A DNA stretch of 64,000 nucleotides from Hyphomicrobiales bacterium (GTDB lineage: Bacteria > Pseudomonadota > Alphaproteobacteria > Rhizobiales > Xanthobacteraceae): contig WHTM01000018.1 in assembly GCA_009377755.1 (NCBI GenBank), positions 1 through 64,000 of the forward strand, read 5' to 3'. Below the pieces are notes generated by a model. It had not been told where the DNA came from and searched no databases. It saw only the letters and a list, made by a program, of their open reading frames with translations. Position numbers and translations under genes: made by a program. Shown one piece after another: positions 52,457 to 60,722 of the stretch; within the stretch, counting starts at the first letter, position 1, and each line of letters starts with the position of its first letter.

Positions 52457-53725
52457 TTACCAGCCGTCGACGCGCAGGGCATTGGCCAGTCCTTCGCCGA
52501 ACGGAGAGCTCGGCCGGCCGGCCGCCTTGACGCGGTCAAGCGCGCCGGTGCCCGACAGCACCAGCGAGTCCAACCCGAGCCGCCACAGCCCGAGCCTCAC
52601 CGTGACCTGGTAGATGGTCGAATAGGCCAGCGCCGCGATCACGTAGCCGACGAGAAGCACCGCCGTGACCATGATTTCGGTCGCCGTCTCGCCTATAACG
52701 GCTCCGAGCACGCCGATGAGGAACAGCACCGCCGCGCCAAACACGCCGGCGGCAAGCGTAAACAGCACGCTGTACCAGAGAAAGCGGACGTAGGCGGCAT
52801 AGATTTGCCTGGCGCGCACCTGCGAGCTGGTCGCCACCGATCCGAACCGCAGCCCGCCGAGCCACCAGCGCAGCATCAGCGCCTGGAACGCCGGATAGAG
52901 CAGCGCCGCCGCCAGCACCACCCAGCCGCAGGCGAGTATCGCGATCACGACCGCGGCGCCGAAGCCGGGGCTTGCCCCCTCGATCCGGCCGAGCGTGTCG
53001 TCGCCGCTTTGCCGTGCCGCGGTCAGGGCGGCGGACCAATCGACCCCACCCATCGCCATGATCATTGCGAGCACGAACGGTCCGATGACCAGGAACCAGA
53101 GCGGCAGCCCGCGAAGCAGGAGCGACCGGGCCGACCCGCCGAAATGCCCGCCGAGATCGCCGTAGAAGGTGTTGTTCATCTTGAACTGCTCGAGCCGCGT
53201 CTGGGCGAGAGGGTAGGCGAGCCCCAGGGTGACGATGATCATCACCCACCAGAACACGGCGCAGACCGCGTAGCGCCACGCCGATCCGGTCTGACGGAAG
53301 CGCACGCCGCGATAGACCGTGCGGCTCAGGCGATAACGGCGGGCGCGATAGATCGCGAATTGCCCCAGGAAGGCGAGCAGCACGAAGGCGAGCACTCCGG
53401 ACAACTGGCCGAGCACGCCGAGGTCCAGTGCGGCGATAAAAAATGCGCCGTAGAGCGGCACCAGCAGTGTGACGGCGACGAGGAATCCGAACAACAGCTC
53501 GAGCGGCGTGCCGATGTATTCCAGGGACTCGCCGCTGATCTCGGTATTGCTCCACAGGAACCGGCGCATGTCGGTGACGAGCCAGAACCGGTAGATGCCG
53601 AGCGTGACCATCAAGAGCAGCGCGCCGCGGATCATCAGCCGCCAATAGTCGCGGTCCTCGCCCAAAAACCTGGCGCGGTCACGTTGCGCACGGCCGGAGG
53701 GACGGGTCACAGTCGAGTCTAGCAT
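52457..53725 (-). CDS. DUF898 (YjgN family) membrane protein
   Basis: A 422-residue protein of the YjgN/DUF898 family with eight or more membrane helices. Family marks: FLGEDRDYWRLMIRGALLLMVTLGIYRFWLVTDMRRFLWSNTEI at residues about 21-64, and a second similar unit with YRLSRTVYRGVRFRQTGSAWRYA near 145-165 and LEQFKMNNTFYGD. ATG 53725 has AGGGA upstream; the longer frame is out of character. First gene of the DUF898-M48-DUF1499 operon. Function unknown. Confidence 0.9.
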   Translation of the reverse strand: MLDSTVTRPSGRAQRDRARFLGEDRDYWRLMIRGALLLMVTLGIYRFWLVTDMRRFLWSNTEISGESLEYIGTPLELLFGFLVAVTLLVPLYGAFFIAALDLGVLGQLSGVLAFVLLAFLGQFAIYRARRYRLSRTVYRGVRFRQTGSAWRYAVCAVFWWVMIIVTLGLAYPLAQTRLEQFKMNNTFYGDLGGHFGGSARSLLLRGLPLWFLVIGPFVLAMIMAMGGVDWSAALTAARQSGDDTLGRIEGASPGFGAAVVIAILACGWVVLAAALLYPAFQALMLRWWLGGLRFGSVATSSQVRARQIYAAYVRFLWYSVLFTLAAGVFGAAVLFLIGVLGAVIGETATEIMVTAVLLVGYVIAALAYSTIYQVTVRLGLWRLGLDSLVLSGTGALDRVKAAGRPSSPFGEGLANALRVDGW

Positions 53726-53848
53726 GCAATCCCTGCTGACGGGCGGCGGGACGGCATGCACCGCGGGGGTCGTCCGCACGCCCGGCACGGATAGAGCCCG
53801 AGGGCGGCCGGTGCAAGCGGACCGCCCATGGCGAGACGCCACCCGCGG

Positions 53849-53926
53849 TCGTTCCCGCGAGCGGGAACCCATAACCACAGACCGCGCGGACACGGCGTAT
53901 GGGTCCCCGCTTGCGCGGGGACGACC
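53849..53926. repeat. GTCGTTCCCGCG...CGGGGACGAC repeat
   Basis: A 78-bp member of the CCCATA-core family: GTCGTTCCCGCGAGCGGGAACCCATA and TATGGGTCCCCGCTTGCGCGGGGACGAC. It lies between the divergent DUF898 and cyclase genes. Confidence 0.75.
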
Positions 53927-53989
53927 TGCACATGACCATTGCTTCGTGCCATTGATATCGGTGCAGCGATAGTCCGCACGAGGATGACG

Positions 53990-54763
53990 ATGCCGAGACG
54001 CCTGATCGACATTTCGGTTCCCTTGGAGAACGACGTCGCCGCCGACCCGCCCGGATACGGTCCGGCGATCGACTATAAAACGCACAAGGACACGACGCCG
54101 GACGTGGTGAAGTTCTTCCCGGGATTGAAGGAGGCAGACCTGCCCGACGCCGAAGGCTGGGCGATCGAATGGATTCGCCTGTCCACCCATTGCACCACGC
54201 ATCTCGATGCGCCGTATCACTTCGCCTCGACCATGGACCGCGGCAAGCGTGCCATCACCATCGACGAGGTGCCGCTCGACTGGTGCTTCCAGCCGGGCGT
54301 CAAGCTCGACTTCCGGCACTTTCCTGACGGTTATGTCGCCTCGGCGCACGACGTCGAGGCGGAACTCGAACGCATCTGCCACACACTGGCGCCGCTCGAG
54401 ATCGTGCTGGTGAACACGTCCGCTGGCGCTGCTTATGGGCAACCGGACTACGTGTCCAGGGGCTGCGGCATGGGACGCGCGGCGACGCTCTACCTGCTCG
54501 AACGCGGCGTGCGTGTGACCGGGATCGACGGCTGGAGCTGGGATGCGCCCTTTGTCCATACCATGAAGAAGTATGCGGAGACGCGCGATCCCGCCCTGAT
54601 CTGGGAAGGCCACAAGGCCGGCCGGGAGATCGGCTATTGCCACCTCGAGAAGCTGCACAATCTCGAAACACTGCCGCCGGCCGGCTTCATGGTGAGCTGC
54701 TTTCCGGTCAAGGTGCGCGGCGGCTCCGCCGGCTGGACGCGCGCGGTGGCGATCCTCGAATGA
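53990..54763 (+). CDS. Cyclase family protein (kynurenine-formamidase-like)
   Basis: A 257-residue metal-dependent hydrolase of the putative cyclase family. [19 protein letters not shown] is the opening, and the metal-binding motif H-x3-H-x-D-x3-H appears as [12 protein letters not shown] near residues 67-78. [42 protein letters not shown] closes the fold as in KynB relatives. ATG 53990 with AGGA upstream is preferred to 53984. It precedes a tricarboxylate-type transporter, so both may serve the uptake and opening of an aromatic or cyclic acid. Substrate is unknown. Confidence 0.9.
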   Translation: MPRRLIDISVPLENDVAADPPGYGPAIDYKTHKDTTPDVVKFFPGLKEADLPDAEGWAIEWIRLSTHCTTHLDAPYHFASTMDRGKRAITIDEVPLDWCFQPGVKLDFRHFPDGYVASAHDVEAELERICHTLAPLEIVLVNTSAGAAYGQPDYVSRGCGMGRAATLYLLERGVRVTGIDGWSWDAPFVHTMKKYAETRDPALIWEGHKAGREIGYCHLEKLHNLETLPPAGFMVSCFPVKVRGGSAGWTRAVAILE

Positions 54764-54997
54764 ACCGCGGGATCGCTGCGATTTGCGCGCCGGGTGCCCG
54801 AGACGTTATGACGCTGCCATCCGAAGCTCGGTTGACCGGGCCGATACTGGCTCGCTACCATCGAAAAAACGCCAATCGCTGAGCGGCTTGGACAATTGCG
54901 GCGATGTCTGTCGCGGTGTCCGATCGCCCCGCCGCTACGCTTCGACAATGCGCGCACCGGCAGCGGTAGTGCGTCGGCAAATACAAGGGAGGACAAC

Positions 54998-56116
54998 ATG
55001 AACACCCATGTCTCAGATATCGCGCGCGGACGCCTCATCTTGGGCGCGGCAGGCGCCCTGGCCGCCTCGTTGGCCATGATCCTGGCGGCCGGCGGAGCGA
55101 TGGCGCAGCAATTCAGCTTTGCCGGAAAGCAGATCGATATCGTCGTGCCGTTTGCGCCCGGCGGGGCGACCGCGGTCACCGCGCGTTTTCTGGCGCCCTA
55201 CCTGGAAAAGCACCTGCACGGCAAGCCGCGCGTCAACGTCGTCACGCGTCCCGGCGGGAGTTCTCTCCTCGGCGCAGCCTGGGTCGAGCAGAACGCCAAG
55301 CCCGACGGACTGATCTTTCTCTTCACCACCTCCTCGACGGCCAATCCGTTCGTGCTCGGTCAGAAGGGGGTCGAGTACGACCTGCTCAAGAAGCGGATCG
55401 GCTTCAGCCAATCGTTCGGGCCGGTGGCCTATGTGTCGCCCGCAACGGGCGTGAAGATGGCGAAAGACCTGCTAAAGCCCGCTCAGCCGCTCGCCTATGG
55501 CGGCATCGGCGCGGCGGCGAGCGATCTGCCGATCATCCTGTCCTTCGAGGTCTTGAAACTTAACCCCAAGGTGGCGCTCGGCTTCACCGGACGCGGGCCG
55601 ATTCGCATCGCATTCGAGCGCGGCGACACCAATTTCGACTTCCAGTTCACGCCGGTCTATCTGACCCAGGTCGTGCCGGCGGTGCAGGCGGGCAAGGCGA
55701 TTCCGCTCTACACCGGCGGCTCCGTCGACGAGAAGGGCCATTTCACCAAACGCGACTTGGTGGTGAAGGACCTTCCCTCGCTCCACGAGGCGTATCAGGC
55801 GATGTACGGCAAGGCGCCAGCCGGCGTGGAGTGGGATGCCTATGAGAAGGCGGCCACGTTGACCTATCAGTATGGCCTCACCGCCTATCTGCACGGTGAC
55901 ACACCGCAGCCGATCCTCGACGCCTACAACAAGGCGGTCGATGCGATGAACGTGGACCCAGCCTTCGTCGCGGAAGCCAAGAAGGTGACCGGAGGCTATC
56001 CGCTCATCCGCGGCGACGCGGCAGAGCCGCATCTGAGAGCCGCGCTCAAGGCCGGCGGAGCGGCCTTCGACTACACCAAGAACCTTCTCGCCACGAAGTA
56101 CAAGGTCCGCTTCTGA
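54998..56116 (+). CDS. TctC-like tricarboxylate transporter binding protein
   Basis: A 372-residue periplasmic protein of the Bug/TctC family. The N-terminus (RLILGAAGALAASLAMILAAGGAMAQ) is a signal peptide. IDIVVPFAPGGATAVTARFLAPYLEKHL and VNVVTRPGGSSLLGAAWVEQNAKPDG are family-typical, with the carboxylate-binding loops. The central segment differs from classical TctC (LSFEVLKLNPKVALGFTGRGP). AAGGGAGG precedes ATG 54998. It is followed by a strong hairpin and then by the membrane subunit. Ligand unknown. Confidence 0.9.
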   Translation: MNTHVSDIARGRLILGAAGALAASLAMILAAGGAMAQQFSFAGKQIDIVVPFAPGGATAVTARFLAPYLEKHLHGKPRVNVVTRPGGSSLLGAAWVEQNAKPDGLIFLFTTSSTANPFVLGQKGVEYDLLKKRIGFSQSFGPVAYVSPATGVKMAKDLLKPAQPLAYGGIGAAASDLPIILSFEVLKLNPKVALGFTGRGPIRIAFERGDTNFDFQFTPVYLTQVVPAVQAGKAIPLYTGGSVDEKGHFTKRDLVVKDLPSLHEAYQAMYGKAPAGVEWDAYEKAATLTYQYGLTAYLHGDTPQPILDAYNKAVDAMNVDPAFVAEAKKVTGGYPLIRGDAAEPHLRAALKAGGAAFDYTKNLLATKYKVRF

Positions 56117-56140
56117 CGCAAGCCGCTCTCACGCGCGTTC

Positions 56141-56177
56141 GCGCCCCTCCCGCCGGCCATCGGCCGGGGAGGGGCGC
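56141..56177 (+). promoter_or_regulatory. Intercistronic stem-loop between binding protein and permease
   Basis: GCGCCCCTCC (56141-56150) pairs perfectly with GGAGGGGCGC (56168-56177), with an inner CCGGCC/GGCCGG stem and a 3-nt loop. No T-run follows. It probably stabilises the 3' end of the binding-protein mRNA or partly terminates, lowering expression of the permease. Confidence 0.7.
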
Positions 56178-56216
56178 TGCCATCCACGATTTCCCCCGCT
56201 CCAAGGAATCACCGTC

Positions 56217-58196
56217 TTGCTCGGCCCTGCGATCGACGCTTTCTGGCTTCTGATGGAGCCGGTGCGGCTGTTCGCCCTGTTCTGCGGCATGATCTCCGGT
56301 CTTGTTATTGGCATGCTGCCTGGCCTCGGGGGGGTTGCAGCCGTCTCGATTCTGCTGCCCTTCGTCTACGCGCTCGATGCATACGCTGGACTTGCCATGC
56401 TGCTCGGCGCGGTGTCGGTCGTCTATACGTCCGACACCATCACCTCCATCCTGGTCGGCACGCCGGGTTCCCCCGCTTCGGCACCGACCGCGATCGAAGG
56501 CTACGCCCTGGCGAAGGAGGGGCGCGCGGCGGAAGCGATGGGCGTGGCCTTCATCGCGTCGGCGATCGGCGGCATAGCCGGCGTGATCCTGCTCACGCTG
56601 GCGATTCCGATTGCGCGGCCGTTGGTGCTCCTGTTTGGCACGGCGGAATTGTTCATGCTGGCGCTCGTCGGGCTGTTCTTTGCATCGAGCCTGGTGGGCG
56701 GCAGCCGGATCAAGGGACTGGCATCCGGCGCCCTTGGCCTGGCGCTCGGCACCATCGGCCCCGCCGCCAACGCGGCCGAATTTCGCTTCACGTTCGGCCA
56801 GGCCTATCTTCTCGACGGACTGTCCCTCGTCGGGCTTGCGCTCGGCATGTTCGGCATCGCCGAAGTCGTCTCCATGCTGGCGCGCGGTGGCGGTATTGCG
56901 CGCGAGCCGGTCAAACTGGTTGGCTGGAGCGACGGGGTCCGCGACGCTCTGCAGCATCGCTGGCTGATCCTGCGCGGTGCACTGATCGGCGTCACCGGCG
57001 GCATGATCCCGGCCGTCGGCGCCACCGCCTCGACCTGGGTCGCCTACGGTCATGCAGCGCGTAGCGCCAAAGACCGCTCCCGCTTCGGCCATGGCGATGT
57101 GCGCGGCATCGCCGCCGCGGAAGGCGCGAACAACGCCACCGTCGTCGCCGATCTCGTGCCGACCATGCTGTTCAGCGTGCCGGGCGGACCGGCTGCGGCG
57201 ATCTTCATGGGAGCGTTGTACATCTACGGCTACTACCCTGGCCCGCGCTTCGTGGTCGACCACGCCGACGTGATGTTTGTGATCATCTGGAGCTGCGCCA
57301 TCGGCTCAGTGGGGGGCGCGATCATCTGCTTTCTGCTAACGCCTTGGATCGCGCGGCTGACGGCAATCCGCTTCGCCATCGTCGCCGCACCGCTACTGTT
57401 GGTCATGCTGCTCGGCGCCTATCAGGCGACGCAGCATATCGGCGATCTGATCATCCTGTTTCTGCTCGGCTTCCTCGGTTGGCTGATGAAGCGCGGCGGC
57501 TGGCCGCGAGCGCCTGCGCTAGTCGGGTTCGTTCTCGCCAAGCCGATGGAACAGAATTTTTGGCTGGCTATCCAACTGCACGAATGGTCCTGGTTGGCGC
57601 GTCCCGCGGTGCTCGTGATCTCGCTCTTGATCGTTGTGCCGGTCGCGATCCAGGTCGTTCGCTGGCTGCTCACGACTTACCGCGCACGCGCTGCCGGCGT
57701 TCCCCCCGATGGCCGCGTGGCCACAGTCGACAGGCCTGCCGAAGCGCCACCGCCACAGGAAGCGGCGTCGGCACCCACCTCGCTGGCACTCAGTGTCCTG
57801 CTGTCGATCGGATTCGGCTATGCGCTCATCCTGGCGGTCGACTTCCTGCCGGACGCGCGGCTGTTGCCGTTGCTCGCCATCATTCCCGGACTGGTGCTGG
57901 CGTGCATGGCGCTCATTCAGGACGGGCTACCGTTCTGGCGCGGCACCGCCAGGTTGGCAATCGAAGACGAACTCGGCGCCGAACTGATTCAGTTCGGCTT
58001 TCTGGCGCTTCTGGTCGGAGGCATCTGGATTATCGGATTCGTGCCTGCAACAGCGGTGTACCTGCTCGGCATCCTGCTGCGCATGGCCCGGATGAGTCCG
58101 GTCGGCGCGGTCGCCTACAGCGTGATTCTTGTGACCGGCGCCTATCAGCTCGCAAGCCTGATGTTGATGCGTCTGCCGGTGGGGCACCTGTTCTGA
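56217..58196 (+). CDS. Tripartite tricarboxylate transporter permease, TctA-TctB fusion
   Basis: A 659-residue membrane protein. Residues 1 to about 490 are TctA: LVIGMLPGLGGVAAVSILLPF, YTSDTITSILVGTPGSPASAPTAIEGYALAKEG near 74-100, and EGANNATVVADLVPTMLFSVPGGPAAAIFMGALYIYGYYPGP near 302-343. After a Pro/Ala-rich linker (about 495-520) comes a TctB-like four-helix part to the C-terminus. The two are normally separate genes. The start is TTG 56217 with AAGGA upstream, or ATG at residue 13. It works with the TctC-like protein upstream. Confidence 0.9.
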   Translation: MLGPAIDAFWLLMEPVRLFALFCGMISGLVIGMLPGLGGVAAVSILLPFVYALDAYAGLAMLLGAVSVVYTSDTITSILVGTPGSPASAPTAIEGYALAKEGRAAEAMGVAFIASAIGGIAGVILLTLAIPIARPLVLLFGTAELFMLALVGLFFASSLVGGSRIKGLASGALGLALGTIGPAANAAEFRFTFGQAYLLDGLSLVGLALGMFGIAEVVSMLARGGGIAREPVKLVGWSDGVRDALQHRWLILRGALIGVTGGMIPAVGATASTWVAYGHAARSAKDRSRFGHGDVRGIAAAEGANNATVVADLVPTMLFSVPGGPAAAIFMGALYIYGYYPGPRFVVDHADVMFVIIWSCAIGSVGGAIICFLLTPWIARLTAIRFAIVAAPLLLVMLLGAYQATQHIGDLIILFLLGFLGWLMKRGGWPRAPALVGFVLAKPMEQNFWLAIQLHEWSWLARPAVLVISLLIVVPVAIQVVRWLLTTYRARAAGVPPDGRVATVDRPAEAPPPQEAASAPTSLALSVLLSIGFGYALILAVDFLPDARLLPLLAIIPGLVLACMALIQDGLPFWRGTARLAIEDELGAELIQFGFLALLVGGIWIIGFVPATAVYLLGILLRMARMSPVGAVAYSVILVTGAYQLASLMLMRLPVGHLF

Positions 58197-58244
58197 TAGC
58201 GCGCTCGAGCGGAATTTAGGATCGACAATTAAGACAATGGATGA

Positions 58245-58279
58245 GAGCTTGATCGGCTCCACGCGAACCGATCAAGCTC
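58245..58279. terminator. Hairpin between convergent genes
   Basis: GAGCTTGATCGG (58245-58256) and CCGATCAAGCTC (58268-58279) form a perfect 12-bp stem with an 11-nt loop. It lies between the convergent TctAB and DUF6481-like genes. There is no long T-run, so it may work as a two-way, weak terminator. Confidence 0.5.
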
Positions 58280-58290
58280 CGAGTCCCGGC

Positions 58291-58689
58291 TCAGTAACCC
58301 CTCCGCCGCTCCTTCTTGGCGGCCTTCCGTGCGGCATATCGCGCATCGCGGGCCGCCTTCTGCTCGGCCTTCAGCGCCACGTCGCGTTCGGCCTGCTCAG
58401 CCGCCTCGCGCGCTGCCTGCTCGGCGGCCACACGCTTGGCCTCAGCGGCTGCCTCTGCGGCGATCGCAGCCTGCCTCGCGAGCTCAAGCTCCTGTTGCTT
58501 CCGCGCTGCCTCGCGTTGCGCCGCGCGCTCGGCGCGGGCCGCCACGATGGCCTCGCGCTGCCGCCGCTTCTCGATGGCCGCGGGATCACTGAAATCCAGG
58601 GCCTTCTTGAACTTTGTCAGCAAGAACTTCTTTGCCTCGGATGCGTGGTTCAGGCGGTCTTGAAAACTTGGGTCGTTATGGCTGCTCAT
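58291..58689 (-). CDS. Charged coiled-coil protein, DUF6481-like
   Basis: A 132-residue protein. The first 35 residues (DPSFQDRLNHASEAKKFLLTKFKKALDFSDPAAIEKRRQREAIVAARAERAAQREAAR when read on) lead into one long Ala/Glu/Arg/Lys helix to the end. The opening and the D-P-A-x6-R-x-AI-x3-R pattern match what I recall as DUF6481. It is highly basic at the C-terminus (AARKAAKKERRRG). It is probably a small soluble coiled coil; function unknown. No good ribosome binding site is seen. Confidence 0.65.
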   Translation of the reverse strand: MSSHNDPSFQDRLNHASEAKKFLLTKFKKALDFSDPAAIEKRRQREAIVAARAERAAQREAARKQQELELARQAAIAAEAAAEAKRVAAEQAAREAAEQAERDVALKAEQKAARDARYAARKAAKKERRRGY

Positions 58690-58942
58690 CGGTAGGGCTG
58701 TTGCTCCTGTTGCCTAGAAACCATCTGGAACCGTCTCCGGCAGGCGTCCAGCTTCATTGCAATTCGGGTGTGTGAAAACGCGGACCAAAGAAAAGCGCCG
58801 CGATCCGGTGGCACGGATCGCGGGCTCAATACCCGCCGCCGATATGGCGACGAATCCACACACGCCCCAGACGGCGCGGCTCGCGGGCTATATTGACCAG
58901 CGGCCTCGCGGGGCGACGCATGCCGCGTGTTGTCGTTCAGCG

Positions 58943-59143
58943 TTAGACTTTGAGATTCTCCGCCGAGGTCTTGCCGCGGTTCGACACTTCTTCGTATTCG
59001 ACGGACTGGCCCTCATTGAGGGTCGAGAGGCCAGCCTTCTCAACCGCCGAAATGTGGACGAACACGTCCCTACCGCCACCTTGCGGCTGAATGAAACCGT
59101 AGCCTTTGGTCGGGTTAAACCACTTCACTGTACCCTTAGCCAT
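58943..59143 (-). CDS. cspA: Cold-shock domain protein
   Basis: A 66-residue OB-fold nucleic-acid-binding protein: [19 protein letters not shown] holds RNP1 (KGYGFI) and [10 protein letters not shown] holds RNP2 (VFVHI). Length and order are normal for CspA proteins, which bind single-stranded RNA and act as RNA chaperones. ATG 59143 has GGAGA upstream. The 188-base gap before it fits the long leader of cold-shock genes. It lies downstream of msrP on the same strand. Confidence 0.96.
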   Translation of the reverse strand: MAKGTVKWFNPTKGYGFIQPQGGGRDVFVHISAVEKAGLSTLNEGQSVEYEEVSNRGKTSAENLKV

Positions 59144-59331
59144 CTAGCAAAATCTCCGGGGAGGAAACGTGGCCTGCCGCGCTCACAACGGTATGGCCAG
59201 TCAATCGGCGCGTCCGACGACCTGCAATATATAACCGCAAAATCCGCGACTGGATAGATGTTGCCGGAAACTTCGCGCGGCGCTGCGGATCGGAGCGATT
59301 TGAAGCAAAGGCATGAACAAGGGGGGACAGC
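59144..59331 (-). promoter_or_regulatory. Probable promoter and long leader of cspA
   Basis: A gene-free interval between the msrP stop and the cspA start. cspA genes usually have a long structured 5' leader that senses temperature. I cannot assign a start point or a specific fold by eye. Confidence 0.35.
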
Positions 59332-60300
59332 TCACGCCCACAGGCGCTCCTTCTCCAGCCCTTTGTAGAGGTGGGCAACGTACTCGCCGTAGCCGTTGAA
59401 CAGCACAGTCGGCACGCGCTTGCCGCCCGAGCCGAGCACCTCTTCGGTGGCCTGGCTCCAGCGCGGATGGGTCACCGCCGGATTGACGTTGGCCCAGAAG
59501 CCGTACTCGCTCGATTGCAGGGCTTCCCAGAAGCCTTTCGGCCGGGTGTCGGTAAACGAGAAGTGTACGATCGACTTGATCGACTTGAATCCGTACTTCC
59601 ACGGCGCGGCAAGCCGCAGCGGCGCGCCGTGCTGCTTTGCCATCGGATGGCCGTAGGCGCCGGTTGCCAGGAAGGCGAGCTCGTTGGTCGCCTCGGCGAT
59701 CGTCAGCCCCTCGCTGTAAGGCCACGGATACCAGGTCTGCCGCTGACCCGACGCGACCTTGGGATTGAGGAAGGTGTCCATCCGCATGTACTTGGCACCC
59801 GAGAGCGGTTTGGCGAACTCGACCAGCCTGGCGAGGGGAAAGCCGCTCCACGGGATTGCCATGGCCCAGGCCTCGACGCACCGATGCCGGTAGAGCCGCT
59901 CCTCGAGCGGCATCTTCCGGATCAGCTCGTCGATGCCGATCTCCATCGGCTTCTCGACCAGGCCGTCGATCTTGATCGTCCACGGGCGCAGCGGCAGCGC
60001 CTGCGCCGCCTTGGCGATCAGCTTCGAGGAGCCGAATTCGTAGAAATTGTTGTACGCGGCATTGACCGCCTCATCCGTGATCTCGCGGTCCAGCACGTAT
60101 TTTTCGTTGCGCTTGAACGGATAGAGGCCGGCGGTCGGATCCGGCAGATCGGCGATCCGCTGCGCCAGCGCGAGCTGCGGCGATAGCGACAGTGCGGCGG
60201 CCCCGCCGGCGGCGAGAAAACGCCGGCGGTTGAAGAACAGGTGCTCGGGGGTGGCGAGATGCTCGGGGATTTCCCAGCCGCGGCGGCGAATGACGTGCAT
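59332..60300 (-). CDS. msrP: MsrP, periplasmic methionine-sulfoxide reductase catalytic subunit
   Basis: A 322-residue molybdoenzyme that repairs oxidised methionines in periplasmic proteins. The Tat signal is NRRRFLAAGGAAALSLSP near residues 24-41. The molybdopterin-binding region has YRHRCVEAWAMAIPWSGFPL, with the Mo-ligand Cys near residue 142, and HGAPLRLAAPWKYGFKSIKSI near 232. ATG 60300 follows GGAGGGG. The usual membrane partner msrQ is not seen here: the gene is followed by cspA. moaB at 4.8 kb belongs to the cofactor route it needs. Confidence 0.94.
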   Translation of the reverse strand: MHVIRRRGWEIPEHLATPEHLFFNRRRFLAAGGAAALSLSPQLALAQRIADLPDPTAGLYPFKRNEKYVLDREITDEAVNAAYNNFYEFGSSKLIAKAAQALPLRPWTIKIDGLVEKPMEIGIDELIRKMPLEERLYRHRCVEAWAMAIPWSGFPLARLVEFAKPLSGAKYMRMDTFLNPKVASGQRQTWYPWPYSEGLTIAEATNELAFLATGAYGHPMAKQHGAPLRLAAPWKYGFKSIKSIVHFSFTDTRPKGFWEALQSSEYGFWANVNPAVTHPRWSQATEEVLGSGGKRVPTVLFNGYGEYVAHLYKGLEKERLWA

Positions 60301-60722
60301 GCGTTCCCCTCCAGAGGCGATTTTCCCTCTGGTACTTCGGACCGTCCGGCCGGGCAATTCACGTATGCGCCAACGGCGGGTGAAGGTGCCGCCCGCCGGC
60401 CGTGTGCGCCGCACCATGAGGCCGAACGCGCCGGGAACTATACGGTGAGGGCGGCGCTCGCCGGTCCGGCCGACCTGCCGCCGATAAGCCGTAGCGTGTG
60501 AACGACGAATAGCTCCGGGCGGGGGCGGGGCGCGTCAATTTTGAAGCAATGTATCCGTTGCGGAAGGTGGCCGCCGTGCCCGTCTTTCTGCGGTCGGGCA
60601 ATCAAATGCACACGCACGCCGCGGCGCGTACCCGCTTCCCGCGCGAGCTTCATGATGTAGGGACCGCAGGACTGGTTCGCACCCCCGGATGAGGTCCAGG
60701 CGGGCTGGTTGCGGATCGTGCG
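60301..60722. other. Gap upstream of msrP
   Basis: 422 bp. It should hold the msrP promoter. A 71-codon minus-strand frame (60438-60653, MKLAREAGTRRGVRVHLIARP...) is open but has no family I recognise and no clear ribosome binding site, so I do not call it a gene. Confidence 0.5.

Noticed and set aside
51458-53722. 754-codon open frame on the plus strand
   Set aside because: It lies opposite the M48 peptidase and DUF898 genes, which have clear families, ribosome binding sites and tight operon spacing.
58716-58745. A GGAAC motif that could start a second EcfG promoter
   Set aside because: No CGTT follows at 16-17 bases, and it is not positioned for a plus-strand gene.
60438-60653. 71-codon frame upstream of msrP
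   Set aside because: Open but with no recognisable family or ribosome binding site, so it is described only as part of the gap.
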